Assembly: GCA_024449915.1 (NCBI GenBank)
Contig: JAMZAV010001859.1
Location: 1-64,000, forward strand
DNA length: 64,000 bases
From: Sweltsa coloradensis
Taxonomy: Eukaryota > Arthropoda > Insecta > Plecoptera > Chloroperlidae
Direction: 5' to 3'
The first letter of the stretch is position 1. The number at the start of each line of letters is the position of its first letter. A program made the position numbers and the translations under genes. Shown in pieces: positions 11,801-26,900 of the stretch. Below the pieces are notes generated by a model. It did not search any database, had not been told where the DNA came from, and saw nothing but the letters and a program-made list of their open reading frames with translations.

Positions 11801-14800
11801 AATTGTTTGAGCCCACTCTCGGCTTGTTCGGACAAGTGAACCCACAAAAGTGCGTATCTGATAGCCTATTGAGGACATTATTAGTAAATGATAGCAGTTG
11901 TAATAAAAGTATGCCCCGACTGGGGATCGAACCCCCAATATTGAGCTACCGAGACATAAGACACTCCTTCATTAAACTGCTATTTGTTGTGACTGTTGAC
12001 ATCCATGATAATAATCGAACAGAAGACTGCAATGTAGCTGTCATTACTGAAAGAACACATGGAAAAATCCAGTCACTTCTCATCTCCCATGAGTTGGGTA
12101 GTATGAATATACGGTTTTTAAGCATAAGCCCGCTTTGAGGACATTATTAGTAAATGATAGCAGTTGTAATAAAAGTATGTTGTTTAAAGTAAAACATAAT
12201 CGAAATACTGACACAAGTATTTGATGATCTGCCAGGCTCAGACGTCACGAGGTGTTCGCCCTTGGCTTGCTTGACTTTCGTTATGTAAGAGATCGTGCGA
12301 AGAATCTCCGCTCGGCGTTAAAAAAACTTGCAAAATTAAATAAAAATCTTACTATTACCGACACTCCATCAAATTTACTAACATACATTTTATTTTTTAT
12401 TTTGGTTAGAACCAAACTAAAAAACAATCACAATTAAATGCAACTCATATTGTTTATATTCGTGCTGTGATGTGTGGTTTGGGTTCACTAGTTGTTCTAG
12501 ATATTAACTTTTAAGAAAAAATTGTTTTTATGCTGAATATTTTATTGAACGTGAAAACTACAAAAATCATTTCACGACAGTCAGGTCAGGTGGTTGTTTT
12601 ATTTAAAAAACATACGAATATTATTGAATGAGCGAAGCGAAAACTTCAATTTCACTGACCCCCCCAAAAATAGCTGTTTTTTGTTTTTGTGTTTTCGTTC
12701 TGTTTGTTCGTGCTCTACCGGGCAAAAGGCATATGCGATCTTGATGAAAATTTGAGGGGCCTTTGAAATCTCTGAACTTAAGACTTGCTACATTTTTGGG
12801 TACAATCGATCAAATATTTTATGATTATCGTACTTTTACGATTTTTTTCGATTTGTTAAAAATATATTTTCGTGCTATTTGGCAAACGGCTACTCCGATC
12901 ATGAAACTTTTGGGAAAGTTTAAAATCACTGAAATTTTATATGTTATGATTTAAGAGACATTTATAGAAATATTCCTTTCATAGAAATCGTACTTTTATA
13001 TTTTTACTTTTGTATTTTTTTAAATTTATCATCCATGAAAGCTCATCCATCAACGCTAATGGAAAAAGCGTTAGCGAATTGGCCTAGTGTTAAGTAATTA
13101 TAACCAAAATAAATCGAGTTAAATCTTTAGCGAGTGCAATTTTAGTGTTATTGAGATAAGTTAGATTACTTCTGATAATAATTTATATAGACTTTAAATA
13201 TTTATTTTCAATATATTTGATAGATTACATAAATTGATTCATTTTCTTTTGCTTATGTTGAAGAAAGGCTACACCATTTAAAAAAGTCACTAATATAAAC
13301 TTTAGTTTTTTATCCTAGAAAACTTTCCTGGATATCCTAGCGGGCACTTAGAATCGGAATATACCAGACCGAACCTCATTATCCGTCGATGCAGTACAAA
13401 TTGACTTTGGTTTTAATTTTTTTAATCAGCCTGTACATATAATTAGTGATATTTTTCTCTCGTTTGATAACAGTGAAATCATTAATTCAGAATATCAGTT
13501 GATTGTGTGTTGCAATTTCATTAGGAAAGACACAAGGCCAAGGTAGAAGATACGAGTAACTGTAATCAAATACTATAGCCCGTCTAATAAAGTGTTTGCT
13601 ATGACGTTCGAGTGCCCTTCCTGGAAATTAGAGTGAATTATAAGGTCGCTACGTCACAGATAATATACAACACTTATCTATGGCTACGCTTTAGAATTTC
13701 AGTGGTTTTAAGTGTCAGTCATTAAAGTAGATATTGCTCGGTTGTTACAGAGTAATTGCTGTAACTAGTGCAATTTTTTTCAATACCCGTTGCACCTTCA
13801 GAAAAAGTAGATAGGTGAAAAAATTATAATTTACTGTTTTGACTTTGAAATTTAAATTCTATCTTGCTTTCATAATAGTATTTAAACCGAGACTGGTTTG
13901 ATATTGGCATGATCATATTCCTGTGACAATCATAAAGAAAAACATGTATAAAATAGTGTTATTTTAATTGCTAAAATTATTTCAATACGTCCTTACTATC
14001 ATGGTAAATTCTCAAAGTTAATTGTCAATCGGTAAAAAATGGAGTCTTGTTTGAGCTCGACCAACTTCTTTTTCAATGTTAAATGTCCATTTAAAAACTC
14101 GATTGATCGGCAAATCAGGTTTATTTGACATGAATTCTTGATCACGTTTCGACCTACGAGGTAATTTTCATACAACTAGGAAGCTTCGCAAACGCTTTTT
14201 CAGGCGCGTTGTTGGATGAGCGTAATTTTTTTAAACGAAAAAAAGCGTAAAATTGTGATTACCATAAGAAATAATATTTCAATTACCCTCAAATTTTATA
14301 CGAATATTAATTCATAAAATTAAGGTGCTGTGGACAAATCATTACAATCGGATAAAGCATGTAGGTGTTATAAGTCGAAGAAATTTACAAAATCGAAAAA
14401 ACCCGTAAAATTGCGATTTTCATGAGAAATAATTTTTAAATTACGCTCAAATGTCACACGAAAATATTAATTCAGAAAATAAAGGTTCTGTGCAAAAATC
14501 ATTACAATCGGATAAAGCATGTAGGTGTTATAAGTCGAAGATTTGTTTTTTAATCGAAAAAAATCGTAAAATTGCGATTTTAATGAGAAATAATTTTTCG
14601 ATTGCGCTCAAAAACGTGGCCGTTCTAAGTTCAGAGATTTCAAAGGGCCTCCATAAAATTTCATCTCAATTGGAGTATCGGTAACGAAAAAAAGTGTTAA
14701 AAAACACACAATAATACAAACAGAAAAAAAAGAAAAACATTCCGGATTTTTTTCTCCAGTGTAGTGGAATGCAATCTTCGCTTCGCTCGCTACACTCGCT

Positions 14801-17800
14801 ATGCTCATCCAACAAATTTGAATTTTTCGTGTATTGTTTACAATGGATGAGCGCAATGCGCGATCAGAGCACAATTTGTAAAGATTTTAAATAATTGTCT
14901 ATAATAACGCAATCTTGAGAATTTACTACAAATACCCGTTTAGAGGCATATTTACCGGCCGTTACTGATACAAGTTATTACTATTTGTAAAATGCGCTCA
15001 GATTGCGCAAAACACACATTCTTACTTAACATTTTGGTTCAAACCACAACCCGATAGAACAAACGATAGAGCTTCCAAGTGATCCAGAATATATATCTCT
15101 AAATTCTGCGTCAAAGCCTGGTTGAGTAAAGCTCATTTTTTCCCCATGAAATGATGAGCACTAGCCATGATTTTTTTTTTTAAATTTACTGAGGTAATTA
15201 AACCTGTTATATTGTGCCATGTATTCGCCTCTTCAGGCGAACTAGGTATAATAGCTTAGTCCACCTGATAGTCACATCCGTTATTACTGAGTATAGTAAC
15301 CTACTTCGGACATTCTTATACGAAAAGTTTGTTTTAATTTCGCTGGTCCTTGGTATATTGAATTTAAACAAATTTTGTTTATATTCGCGCTTGTTTTTTA
15401 AAAACATCCATTCAAGCATAGGTGCTGTGCGTTATGACCCGTAAAATATAAAATATAATTGGATGAGCGAAGCGAAGACTTCAATTTCACTGACCCCCAA
15501 AAAATTTTGCTAGGGTGTTTTTTTTTTTTTTTTTTTTTTTTGTATTTTTTTCTGTTTGTCTGTTTGTTTGCTCTCTACCGGGCAAACGGCATATGCGATC
15601 TTGATGAAAATTTGACAGGACCTTCGAAATCTCTGAACTTAGACTTGCCACGTTTTTGGGTACAATCGAAGAAATATTTCTCATGAATATCGTACTTTTA
15701 CGATTTTTTCGATTTTTTGTGCGATATTTTCGTGCCATTTGGGCCAATTCTGACCAAACGGGTGGGGCTACAACGTTCATATTATACATGGACATTAAGG
15801 TTATGATGATGTAGTACATTTTGAAAGAAAAAGTTGAAAAAGTCAGCCAGAATCTATAGAAATAAAGCTTTTAATATAAGTTTTTTGATTTTTTGTGCGA
15901 TATTTTCGTGCCATTTGGGACAATTCTGACCAAACGGGTGGGGATACAACGTTCATATTATACATTGACATTAAGGTTATGGTGATGTAGTACCTTCTGA
16001 AAGAAAAAGTTGAAAAAGTTAGCCAGAAGCCATAGAAATAAAGCTTTTAATATAAGTTTTTTACGGTAAATAATACCAATTGACAAGAAACAATAGAAAC
16101 TTGACAACAATCACCTACAATGCGTAGGCAACAAAACAAAGCACTTGCAAAAGTAAAGATATCCCACGCAAACTGAAAACTTTAAAAAGCTCATCCATCA
16201 ACGCGGCGGGACTTTAGCGTTTTCCTAGTTATTATTGCAATGTGTGCAGTTCAACTATGATATGTTGCGGATAGGACAATGATGTGAAGAAATGTAGGAC
16301 TCTTCTGATGAAGTTTACATTTTTTAATTATTTTTTTATTGAGTTTATATACTAAAATTCGTTATTTTTGGTTCTAAATTGATTTTGAAATCCAAATTTT
16401 ACGATTGAGGAAAATCTCGGATAAATCCTTCATTCAGGATTTCCAGGTCACGACGTGATTCGAACCCGGGACCTCCCGAATCATAGTCAACACTGTCGGC
16501 ACCCATAAAACAACAGGTTTCTTCTAATATATGAGTTGTAACTGTGTGGTCACAGCTGCGAAGGTAGACTACACGTGTGGCCTTCAACATTGAACTTTGT
16601 ATAGTGACTGCATAAATTATCACTGCAAGTTCTTTCTTGCCAAACAAGGGACATTCGAAAAACAAGCAACAGATCAATTCATAAGTACATGCCCACTCTC
16701 CACTCTCCATGACACTAATAACATAAGCAGAGACAGTTATTATAGCAAATTGATCTCGTTCAGTCTACTTGTTTTAATTTGTAATTGCATTAAGCGTCTC
16801 TTTTGCGAGATAATATTATAGAGATATAAGAATTGATGTCTCATTAAACATTGTTTGTAATGTTATATTTCAAAATTCATTAAAAACCGAAAACATGTTT
16901 TATTAATGTTTTCTTATGTAAATTAGGTTTCGTAACTGAATAGGATGGTTGTTAAATAAATAAATAAAATTAAGTATGCTTTTTTCTGAACATCAACTTC
17001 TTAAACCTAAATGCATTATACAATGCATGTACAATTATTATTATGCTACTACATGTTATGTAATAGGAAAATAAAATAATTATATACCGTATATTATAAT
17101 GTAGCTAGGTGAGTTATTGTTCAAAAGATAATAACAATTTTTAAATGACTGAATGCAAACCTTGTGGCCATTGGGTTATCTAGCGCAATGCTCCGAATTA
17201 AGTCCCGATTTTCACAGACTATCGTAGCCCACACATCGGTTATATATAAACTTCAGTGACAAAGGTCCATCCACACAATACAATGAAACTGTTAGTGCGT
17301 TTTTACATGTAAACCCTCAGAATATACCATTAACAAGTGTCGGGAATAAACTATCAATTCGTTGTTACTTGAAGAATCATAAAATGATGTGCTAGGCTAA
17401 AAATATAAAGATTAAGAGCTCCCTTTCATTCCTGAACGAATTTTTTTTTCATTCTTCATCAAACAAACAAACCCAATAAGAAATTTTGTTTGAAACTTTT
17501 TTTTTCTGAGTATTGTGGAATTTTTTATTTTGGAACTTTTTTAAAATTTTGGATTTTATGTACCGCAATTTCCAACTTTTTTTATTTATGAAAAAGATTT
17601 AAGTTCAAGAACAAGCATCTTTATTAATCCAAAAAAATATTGAAAATCGGAAAAAATGGAAAATTTATTGTTTATCTGATTTTTATATTATATTATTTGG
17701 AAAATTCAACTATTTTTAATTTTTTACACTAAAAGAGTTTAAAATATGTACAAGGTTTAAATATAATCCTGTGCGATAGCTCTGTGCTCAAAAACAGTGG

Positions 17801-17896
17801 GATTCAAACGTCTCCCCCCCCTCCCCCTCCCAAACGAGGAAGCGGAGCGACTGAGTGTCTCCATTCAACTCAAACGGCCCTCATTCTGTGATTCTT

Positions 17897-17969
<73 letters not shown>

Positions 17970-20900
17970 ACGTCGAAAATCAGCCGAACCGCTGCAACAG
18001 ATTGCGCTGAAATTTTAAACAGACATCCGGTAGGAGTTTACTGAGAACTGTTAACAAAATCGCTAGATCCATTGCGATTTAATCCTACAATAAATACAAA
18101 TGTGAGTTTTAAATATATCGATATCATTTGTTTAGTAGCAGTTAGCGGGACGAGTCTCTACGTGGCTGGCATGGCCTAGTGGTAAACATTTAGCCTATCG
18201 CACGTAGGGTTGAGGTACGATACCCGTTCGTTCGAACTTTTTTATATTTTTACACCCACATTTTATTTTTGAGGGGTGTTAATTAAATGAGAAATAAAAA
18301 TTAGGTGATTTTGTTTTATCTTGGAAATTTGTTAATGTTTCACGCTAATAGGTTTTGAACATGATTCGCAATTTTAAATGTTAATTTAAACTAGGGAAAC
18401 GCCAAAGTCGTTGCTAAACGAGTGAGTGAGCCAAGTATTGAGTACCCGGGAACATCTCCTTTCCTCGTATAAACCTAAGGCTGGATCTAGCCCAGTATGG
18501 GGAATGATACCGGGTACAATACACATGGCTCACTCACTCGTTTAACAACGACTTGGCGTTTCCCTAGTAAGCCTAGTATGTACACTAGGGAAACGCCAAA
18601 GTCGTTGTTAAACGAGTGAGTGAGCCATGTGTATTGTACCCGGTATCGTTCCCCATACTGGGCTAGATTCAGCCTTAAGTATATGGGAGGAAAGGGGATG
18701 TTCCCGGGTACTCAACACTTGGCTCACTCACTCGTTTAACAACGACCTTGACTTTTCCCTAGTTATTTAAATAAAACATTCAAAATGCGAATCGTGTTCA
18801 AAACGTATTAGCGTGAAACATTAACAAATTTCCAAGATAAAACAAAATCACCTAATTTTTTATTATTTCTCATTTAACACCTCTAAAAATTAATATGTGG
18901 GTGTAAAAATATAAAAAAGTTCGAACTAACGGGTATCGAACCCCAACCCTCCGTGCGGTAGGCTAAATGCTTACCACTAGGCCATGCCAGCCACGTAGAT
19001 CTCGCCCCGCTAGCTGCTACTAAACAAATGCTATCGATATTTTAAAAAATCACATTTTTATTTATTGTAGGCTTAAATCGCAATGGACCTAGCTGATTTT
19101 GTTAACAGTTCTCAGTACACTTGTCCCGGATGTCTGTTTAAAATTTCAGCGCAATCTGTTCAGCGGTTCGGCTGATTTTCGACGTACAGACAGATAGACA
19201 GACAGACAGACACACAGAATCACAGAATGAGGCCCTTTTGAGTTGAATGGAGACACTCAGTCGCTCCGCTCCCTCGTTTAACTAATTGTTATTTTTCGAT
19301 TGGTTAATTTGGGAAACACTCCCATTGTTAATATTTAATAAGTTAACTTCTGTTTGTGTTAAATTAACTGGGGGAAAACCCCAAAAAGTCGTTGTTAAAC
19401 GAGTGAGTTAGCCAAGTGTTTTGATTCCAAAACCGGGACCGTCTGGTCACCTTACAGGAAACTCACTCTGCTTGCCACAATAATTATTTTAAATTGAACA
19501 TTCAAAATGCGAATCGTATTAAAAACGTATTAGCGTGAAATTATCAAATTTCCAAGGAAAAAACAAAATCACCTAATTTTATTTCCCATTTAACACCCCT
19601 CAAAATAATTGTGGGTGAAAAATATAAAAAAGTTAGAACTGACGGATATCGAAACCCCATCCATCCGTGCGGTAGGCTATATGGTTACCACTAGGCCATG
19701 CAGGCACGGAACCTCGTCCCGCTAACTGCTACGAAACAATGCCATTGACATTATTAAAAATCACATTTTTATTTATTGTAGACTTAAATCGCAATGGATC
19801 AAGCTGATTTTGTAACAGTTTTAGTAAACTCGTACCGGATGTCTGTTTAAAATTTCAGCGCAATCTGTTCAGCGGTTCGGCTGATTTTCGACGTACAGAC
19901 AGATAGACAGACAGACAGACACACAGAATCACAGAATGAGGCCCTTTTGAGTTGAATGGAGACACTCAGTCGCTCCGCTCCCTCGTTTAACTAATTGTTA
20001 TTTTTCGATTGGTTAATTTGGGAAACACTCCCATTGTTAATATTTAATAAGTTAACTTCTGTTTGTGTTAAATATTATAGTAATTCTAGTTTCCAACGGA
20101 TGTATGGAATGACTATCTTGGTTGCATGCATGTTTAATCACTTTAATCACACACAATCACAGCTAACCCGTTGTTGATGCGCAGGTAGTGGAGATGCGAC
20201 CAGGAGGCTTGAACTACCAGATGTGGGAGACGCCTCCGGTTCCCATCTACATGGACTTCTACTTCTTCAACTGGACGAACCCTGAGGAACTCATGGTGGG
20301 GGGCAAGAAACCGCATCTCGTCGAGGTCGGCCCCTATAGGTTCTTGTGAGTGGGGTTAATTACTCGATTAATTTCTATACTATATTAGTGGTGAAGTCAC
20401 AGAAACATGGTTGCCCCTAGCAACGACAAATTCGATTCCAAACAACTTTAGCGCCAGGCCCTGCTGTAGCCAAAATTTAGCTATACTTCATAAGCTCATG
20501 GCTTGAACATAATCTACAAATGATAAGGTTTGATAAAAGATTGTATAGTAGACCTACGTAGACTGTCGTAAGGAATTGGTTTAGTAATAGGAAATCCGAT
20601 TATCCTGATTAGCAAGTAATGTTTTATTTGCGGTCATATGAAGTTACTCATTTTGATTGGTCCGTCGTAAGAATTTGTTGTTCTCTCATAACGATTTTTT
20701 ATGGCTAAAACAAAAACTATTTAACACGCAAGTTTGTCCCCTTATACGAATAACAAATCTTTACAACGATGTGTGAACTAAGTCTAATCTAAGCTGTCAA
20801 CATATTCTAAAATATAAAATCATAACAAATAAACTGGTTCTAAAGTTTAATGGAATTCATGCATAAGTGCATAAGTGCTTGGAACCTTATTTTATAAGTT

Positions 20901-23900
20901 TATTTTTCTTTGGAAAAAGTTCTGCACATAGATCAGATTTTCCAGTCCAGGAGTTTTCAGATTGTAGAACGCAATTACAAAACTAAAATACAGAAAAAAT
21001 TATATTTCGATAGTTTTGGCTTTTACCCCCAAATTTCTTTTTTGGCAGATAATCTTTAGCATAATACTACACTTAAATGACCGTTTAAAAAATTATATCT
21101 TGTAACTGTGTTTTACACGATTAAAAAAAAAATCCTTTAATATGCGAAAATGACTTTTTGGTTAATTTCTTAAATCGGCTTCAACCTACTAATTTTTGAT
21201 ACTAGAGCATTGTATCAATCTAAAATGGCCCTTTATAACATCGTGTCTTGAAACTGTGCACAAATATACACTTAAATACGCAAAAATAAACATTCCAAAA
21301 TCACATCCGTTCTTAGTAATAGCATATTTTGATCAAACCATTCGCACAAATTATAAAACAAAATAAAGCGGAATTACAGAAAAGGTTATCAAGTACATCA
21401 ATAATGACCAATATATTTTTGGATCAAAATCCTCCAAGGTCACGGGGCATAAAATTTGTCCCCATGTTATTTCTTACGGGAGATTTTTGCCGATAAGACC
21501 TTGCTCTAAAATTACCAAGTATGAAAATATTTTGAGGGGTCATGGTGGACCAAATAATGTTACTGTTACTTTTTTTAATTCATAACTAGTTGGCCTGAAT
21601 AAAATATATTTTTTGAGTTTAGCGGGTGAATACACCTTTAAGACGATTAGCGAAGATTAGAAAATAATATTATTATAGCTTGGTTTATGCATAATTGTAT
21701 AAACATTGCAGTAAACATGCGCGCAAACAATGATGACTTTGCGTTTTCAGAGAGACGAAGAACAAGAAGGATGTCGTGTTTAACGATAACTACACCATCA
21801 GCTTCAAGCAGGAGCGGACGTGGTACTTTGACGCCGAGAACTCGGTGGGACCCAGTAGCGATCCAGTCACCACACTGAACGCAGTTGCTCTGGTGAATAT
21901 AATATAATATTATCGTATTAGAAAACGCACTCATTTATGCATCGAACCTTAGAAAACTAAATTGTGATTTCTCGTGGATCTGCCCAGGTTGCAATGCATG
22001 CCCCTCTTCAGGTGTCTAACTAAGAATATTAGAGTTAGGACAGGTGTGAAGAGATGTCCAAGGGCTGTTTAAGGGGACTTTTTTTTTACTACAAAAAAGC
22101 GAAAAATAACGGTAAAAATGGTACTACACACAATTTGATATAATTTTAATATTCTGTAGGTAAATGTTTATATTGGAACTTGTGATGTTATTTTATGATT
22201 TTTTTTTAAATATAAATTTCGAAACTGAGTGTATGTTTTATATTTTTCCCAACGTTTGTAATTTTTATAGAAACCTTTTAATTAAACACTATATTCAAAC
22301 GAGTTCTATAAAAAATTTAAGCTGATATGACAATATTAGCTGAGTTCCAGCTGAACTGCTTGAAGACTGCATGCATGCATGACGCCGACGATATATTATG
22401 TAGAATATTTTGGTTTGGTTAATATTGGTTTGTTTGAATATTTGGCCCTTTTCGGTCGTATGTCGGCTGTTAGCCAACAAGGGTGTTTTGCACACTTTAG
22501 AACACCCCCATGATTTTTTTTGAAAAATTGCTGAAAAAATTGGGATTTATTTTTGATGAATTTTTTAATAATTTAATTGCCCACTCATCTAAGTGTTTCA
22601 ATTAAACAGTTCGACCGCCTTCTAAATAATAAACAAAAACTTGACAAGAAAAGGTGTCCCCCACTGAAAATCAGTTATATGACTCGAGTGGGTCGACTCT
22701 AAATACGAATATGTTTATTTGTTATAGTATATTGTGCTAGTTTGTGAAACTATATAATAATATGCTACTTTGTTGCAGAGCGCAGCCTTCGTGGCACGCA
22801 ACATGAACTATTTCTTACGTCTACCTCTGAACCAAGTGCTAAAGAGTCAGCCCATCTCCATCACGCGGTCGGTGGCTGAACTGCTCTTTGACGGGTACAG
22901 CGACAGCGTCACACTCATGGGACAGATGGGGACCCTTGTCAGTCTGGTCGACGCTGGTGGTTTTGACAAGTTTGCCTGGTTCTATACGGTTAGTATAATA
23001 CACTGAAAGGAAGGACTGTCGCCAACATTAAAACCACGCCAAATTACCTTATTTTTGTAATATCTCACAAAAAGCCACTCAAAATCGAAAAAGTGGATAG
23101 GCCCCACGTAGTTTTGTTAGAGTTATACCCTGCAAGAATGTTTTATCAAATATTATAAACAGTGGCGTTTTTAATTACAGAATAAATTTATTAAAAAAAA
23201 ACGTAATTAAAATCACTACCGATCGAAATAATTGAAAAACATTTTTTGCCGTGCATAGTTCTAACGAAACTACATGGCGCCTATTATCCACCTTTTCTTA
23301 TTTTGCGTGAATTTTTGTGAGATATTATAAAAATAAGGTAATTTCGCGTGGTTGTAATATTGGCGAATACCCCTCCCTCTTGAGAAGGCACCTCCCGCTG
23401 CTAGTAAGCCCTATCTTTCCAATGTTATTTGTCTTAAAACATTCTATCGCAAAAAGCATCTGACTGATGAACAATTAAATATAGTGAGTTATACTTCAAA
23501 CAATTGGTTCTTTATCAAGCTTTGATCTATGCTATTACGCGCTACAGAAGCTGTTTATAAACAATTTGTTTTTCTAAAAAATACACCAAACACACGCAAA
23601 TTATGGTCAAAACTGCCATTTAGTGAAAATCTGACTAAAAACGAGTTCAGAAGTACTGAATATTAAATAGTATTTTAGCACAGATGTAACTTTTCTTTAC
23701 AATCCAGCCTTTATTTGAGTCTTCTGACTTTATTAGTTAAGCAATCGGACCGTTTTCCGTGAGCAATGTGTTGTGCCCAATTCTGGTTGGATAAACCAGG
23801 TTTTGGTGCAGAATGCAGAATTTAATTCTGGAAAGATTTGAAGCTACATTGTTTGTCAAATGAGGTTGTCGTTTGCAGTGTCTAGCTAAATTATGTGTTT

Positions 23901-26900
23901 ATTAATTGGATGAGCAAAGCGAAAACTTCAATTTCACTGACCCCTCAAAAAAATTAGCTCGGGTGTTTTTTTTCTTTTCTGTTTGTTCGCATGCTACCGG
24001 GCAAACGGCATATGCGATCTTGATGAAAATTAGAGGGGACCTTCGAAATCTCTAAACTTAGACCTGCCACGTTTTTGGGTACAATCGAAGAAAATATATT
24101 TTCATGAATATCGTACTTTTACGATTTTTAGTGCGATATTTTTGTGACATTTGGGCAGTTGCTGACCAAACGGGTGGGGCTACAACGTTCATGGACATGG
24201 ACATTAAAGTAATGGTGATGTATTGCTTTTTGAAAGAAAAAGTTGATAATGTTGCTAGAATCCATAGAATAAAGGTTTTAATATGAGTTTTTTAAAGGTT
24301 ATTAACAACAATAACATGTTATAATAGAAAATTGACAACAATCACCTATAATGCTTTCAAAAAGGTCTTGCAAAAGTAGTAAAGAGATCCCACGCAAACT
24401 AAAAACTTAAAAAAAGCTCATCCATCAACGCGACTAAAAAAAACGTTTGCGAAGCTTCCTAGTGTATAATATCAGAGCGCATGTAAGAAATATTGCTTAG
24501 TTCTTTCAAAAGCTAACTGCTAATAATAGGCCTCTAATGAGTATTTTTGCTATTTTTAAAGCTTGTTAAGGAGACACTTATTTGATTTTCAGGATCGTTT
24601 AAATTTCCAACCTGCAAAAACGCATAGCAAAATCAATTAATATGCGTTAACTCACATAATTATTGTGAATTAATCACCTTACATCAAATACAATAATAAA
24701 ACGGATAACATGATTTATAAAAAAACATTAAGCCCTTTTTAAGGACACAGTTATTGTTTGATAGCAACGGTCGTACAAATTTGCCAAAAGATCGATCTCC
24801 CCAGGGGAAATTTTCAAAGAAAATTTAATTTGATTCATGTGAAGCTTTCTAGTTCTAGTTGAGGACACGGAAGATGAAGTAGCTGAACTCTACAATCAAG
24901 CATTATTGACTTTCTTTCAGCGCAACTCCAGTAAAGACTTCGAGGGTGTCTACAACATGGGCTCTGGCCAGGACGACATATCCCAGGTGGCAGTACTTAA
25001 ACAGTGGAACTTCCAGAACAGAAGCAAGTACTACCCAGGGTCATGTGGTGACATCGGGGGTTCCATGGGGGAGAGATTCCCGCCCTGGAGGACCAAGACA
25101 GAGCCGCTGAATGCCTACTCCAAAGAGATTTGCAGGTGAGGTACAGGCTTCGCTATTAAAGAGGCTACCCCCAAAAATATTTTTTACCACAAAACCTAAA
25201 GCATAGTAATACACTTAAATTACCGTTTAAAAAAATTTGTAACCGGGACTTAAATGAATTTTCCATTTTTTTGAATCCAGAAATTTGCGAAAATTGGTGT
25301 TTTGGAAAATATCCTAAGTCGGCTTTAACCTGCCTCTTTTTTGTTCCACATAGATACTAGAGCATATCAATCTAAAATGACCCTTTGTAACATCGTGCCT
25401 TAAAACTGTGCACATACACTCAAACACACAAAAATATGCATTCCAAAATCACACCCCTTCTTGGTAGGCTGTATATTTTGACCGAACCACTTGCCCAAAT
25501 TACAAAACAAAATATCTAGGTGCCCGTTAGGGCGCCGCAGCCAAGCCGCAGTGCGCTACACACTTAGGCACCTTATACAGCAAGGAAAGTTGGGGTGATT
25601 TCGAGGTGTTACCTAGCCGTCATGAAACGTGATGTGAACTTGAGAACTATCAAAGTCGGGGGGATTTAGGTACCCGACAACACATGCCAAATTTGGTTGG
25701 GGTACGAGCATTCCTTCTTGGTGAAAAAACGACTTGAAACATGCTCAAAATCACTTTGAGGACGTTAGTTACTACTGGCTACTACTGGCTACTATCTAAT
25801 TCGTCAGTTTCAATTGCCCAGCGATTCTGACATTAAGGTAATAGTCATGTAGTTCCTTTTGAAAGAACAAGTTGAAAAAGTTTGCTGGAAGGCTTCCAAA
25901 TAAAGGTTTTAATATAAGCCTCATACAGGCATACAATCAACAAGTAATTATAGTTTCTTGACAATGATCGCCCACATTGTTCACAAAAAGCATGTGTTTG
26001 GGCCACTAGATATTTTACATTCTATTGCTTTCCCCGTCTGGGCCTGGGGTAGAATAGGCCCAAAGCATGGCTCTGCTAATCGTAAAAGGCGATTCAAGAG
26101 AAAAAGTCCACCTCGCAAACATCAGCTAGAAATAGCGGAGTGTCTTACTCCCCGAAACTAGAGGCGAACTCTGGCAATCGTCGTCGGGGACCTTGCCCCC
26201 TTCCTTTCCCCTTTCCCTTGGCTGGTTCTGACCAGCATAAGCCCCTCCCCCGCCCTTAGGCTAGAGGGGGGCATTATGACCTAACGGTTGACGCGTCCTT
26301 AATCCAAATAATCCAAAATACATTTTATTGTTAATTGTTATTTTAAAGCAATTAAATCGACTTTGATAAAATAATTTTGCAATGGAACTTGGAAAAGTAA
26401 TGAGATCCCACACAAAACAAAAACTTGTAAAAATACAGCCAAACCTTACACAATCAAAAGAAATGAGATTTTAAAAAAGGGCCAAGCTCATCTGCCCTTC
26501 CACATTTGCGCAGTCTTAATTCATAAACGTACAGTGTTCCGTAATAAAATCCTAGAAAAGCTTGGCAAAAAAGAATTTGCATGACCATTACGTTTAAATA
26601 ATTTAGTAAAAAATAATTTGGATTAACTTTTATGTTTAAATTAATAGTAGTTGCAAATTCTTCTTAGCCAAGCTTTTCTAGGATGTTGTTACGGAACACT
26701 GTACGTCTATGAATTAAGAATGCGCAAATGTGGAGGGTAGATGAGCCTGGCCCCTTTTCAGATCTCATTTCTTTTGATTGTGTAAGGTTTGGCTGTATTT
26801 TTATAAGTTTTTGTTTAGAAGATTTAGAGAAAAGGTTCTAGAGCACGTCAATAATGGCCAATATGTTTTTGGATCAAAATCCTCCAAGGTCACGGGGCAT

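Noticed and set aside
11914..11960. tRNA gene on the minus strand
   Set aside because: A and B boxes are present but the anticodon arm and acceptor stem are missing, so it cannot be a functional tRNA.
25958..26161. 67-codon frame in insertion E2
   Set aside because: It starts within a HINE-A fragment and runs into an unrelated GC-rich block, so it is a chance fusion.
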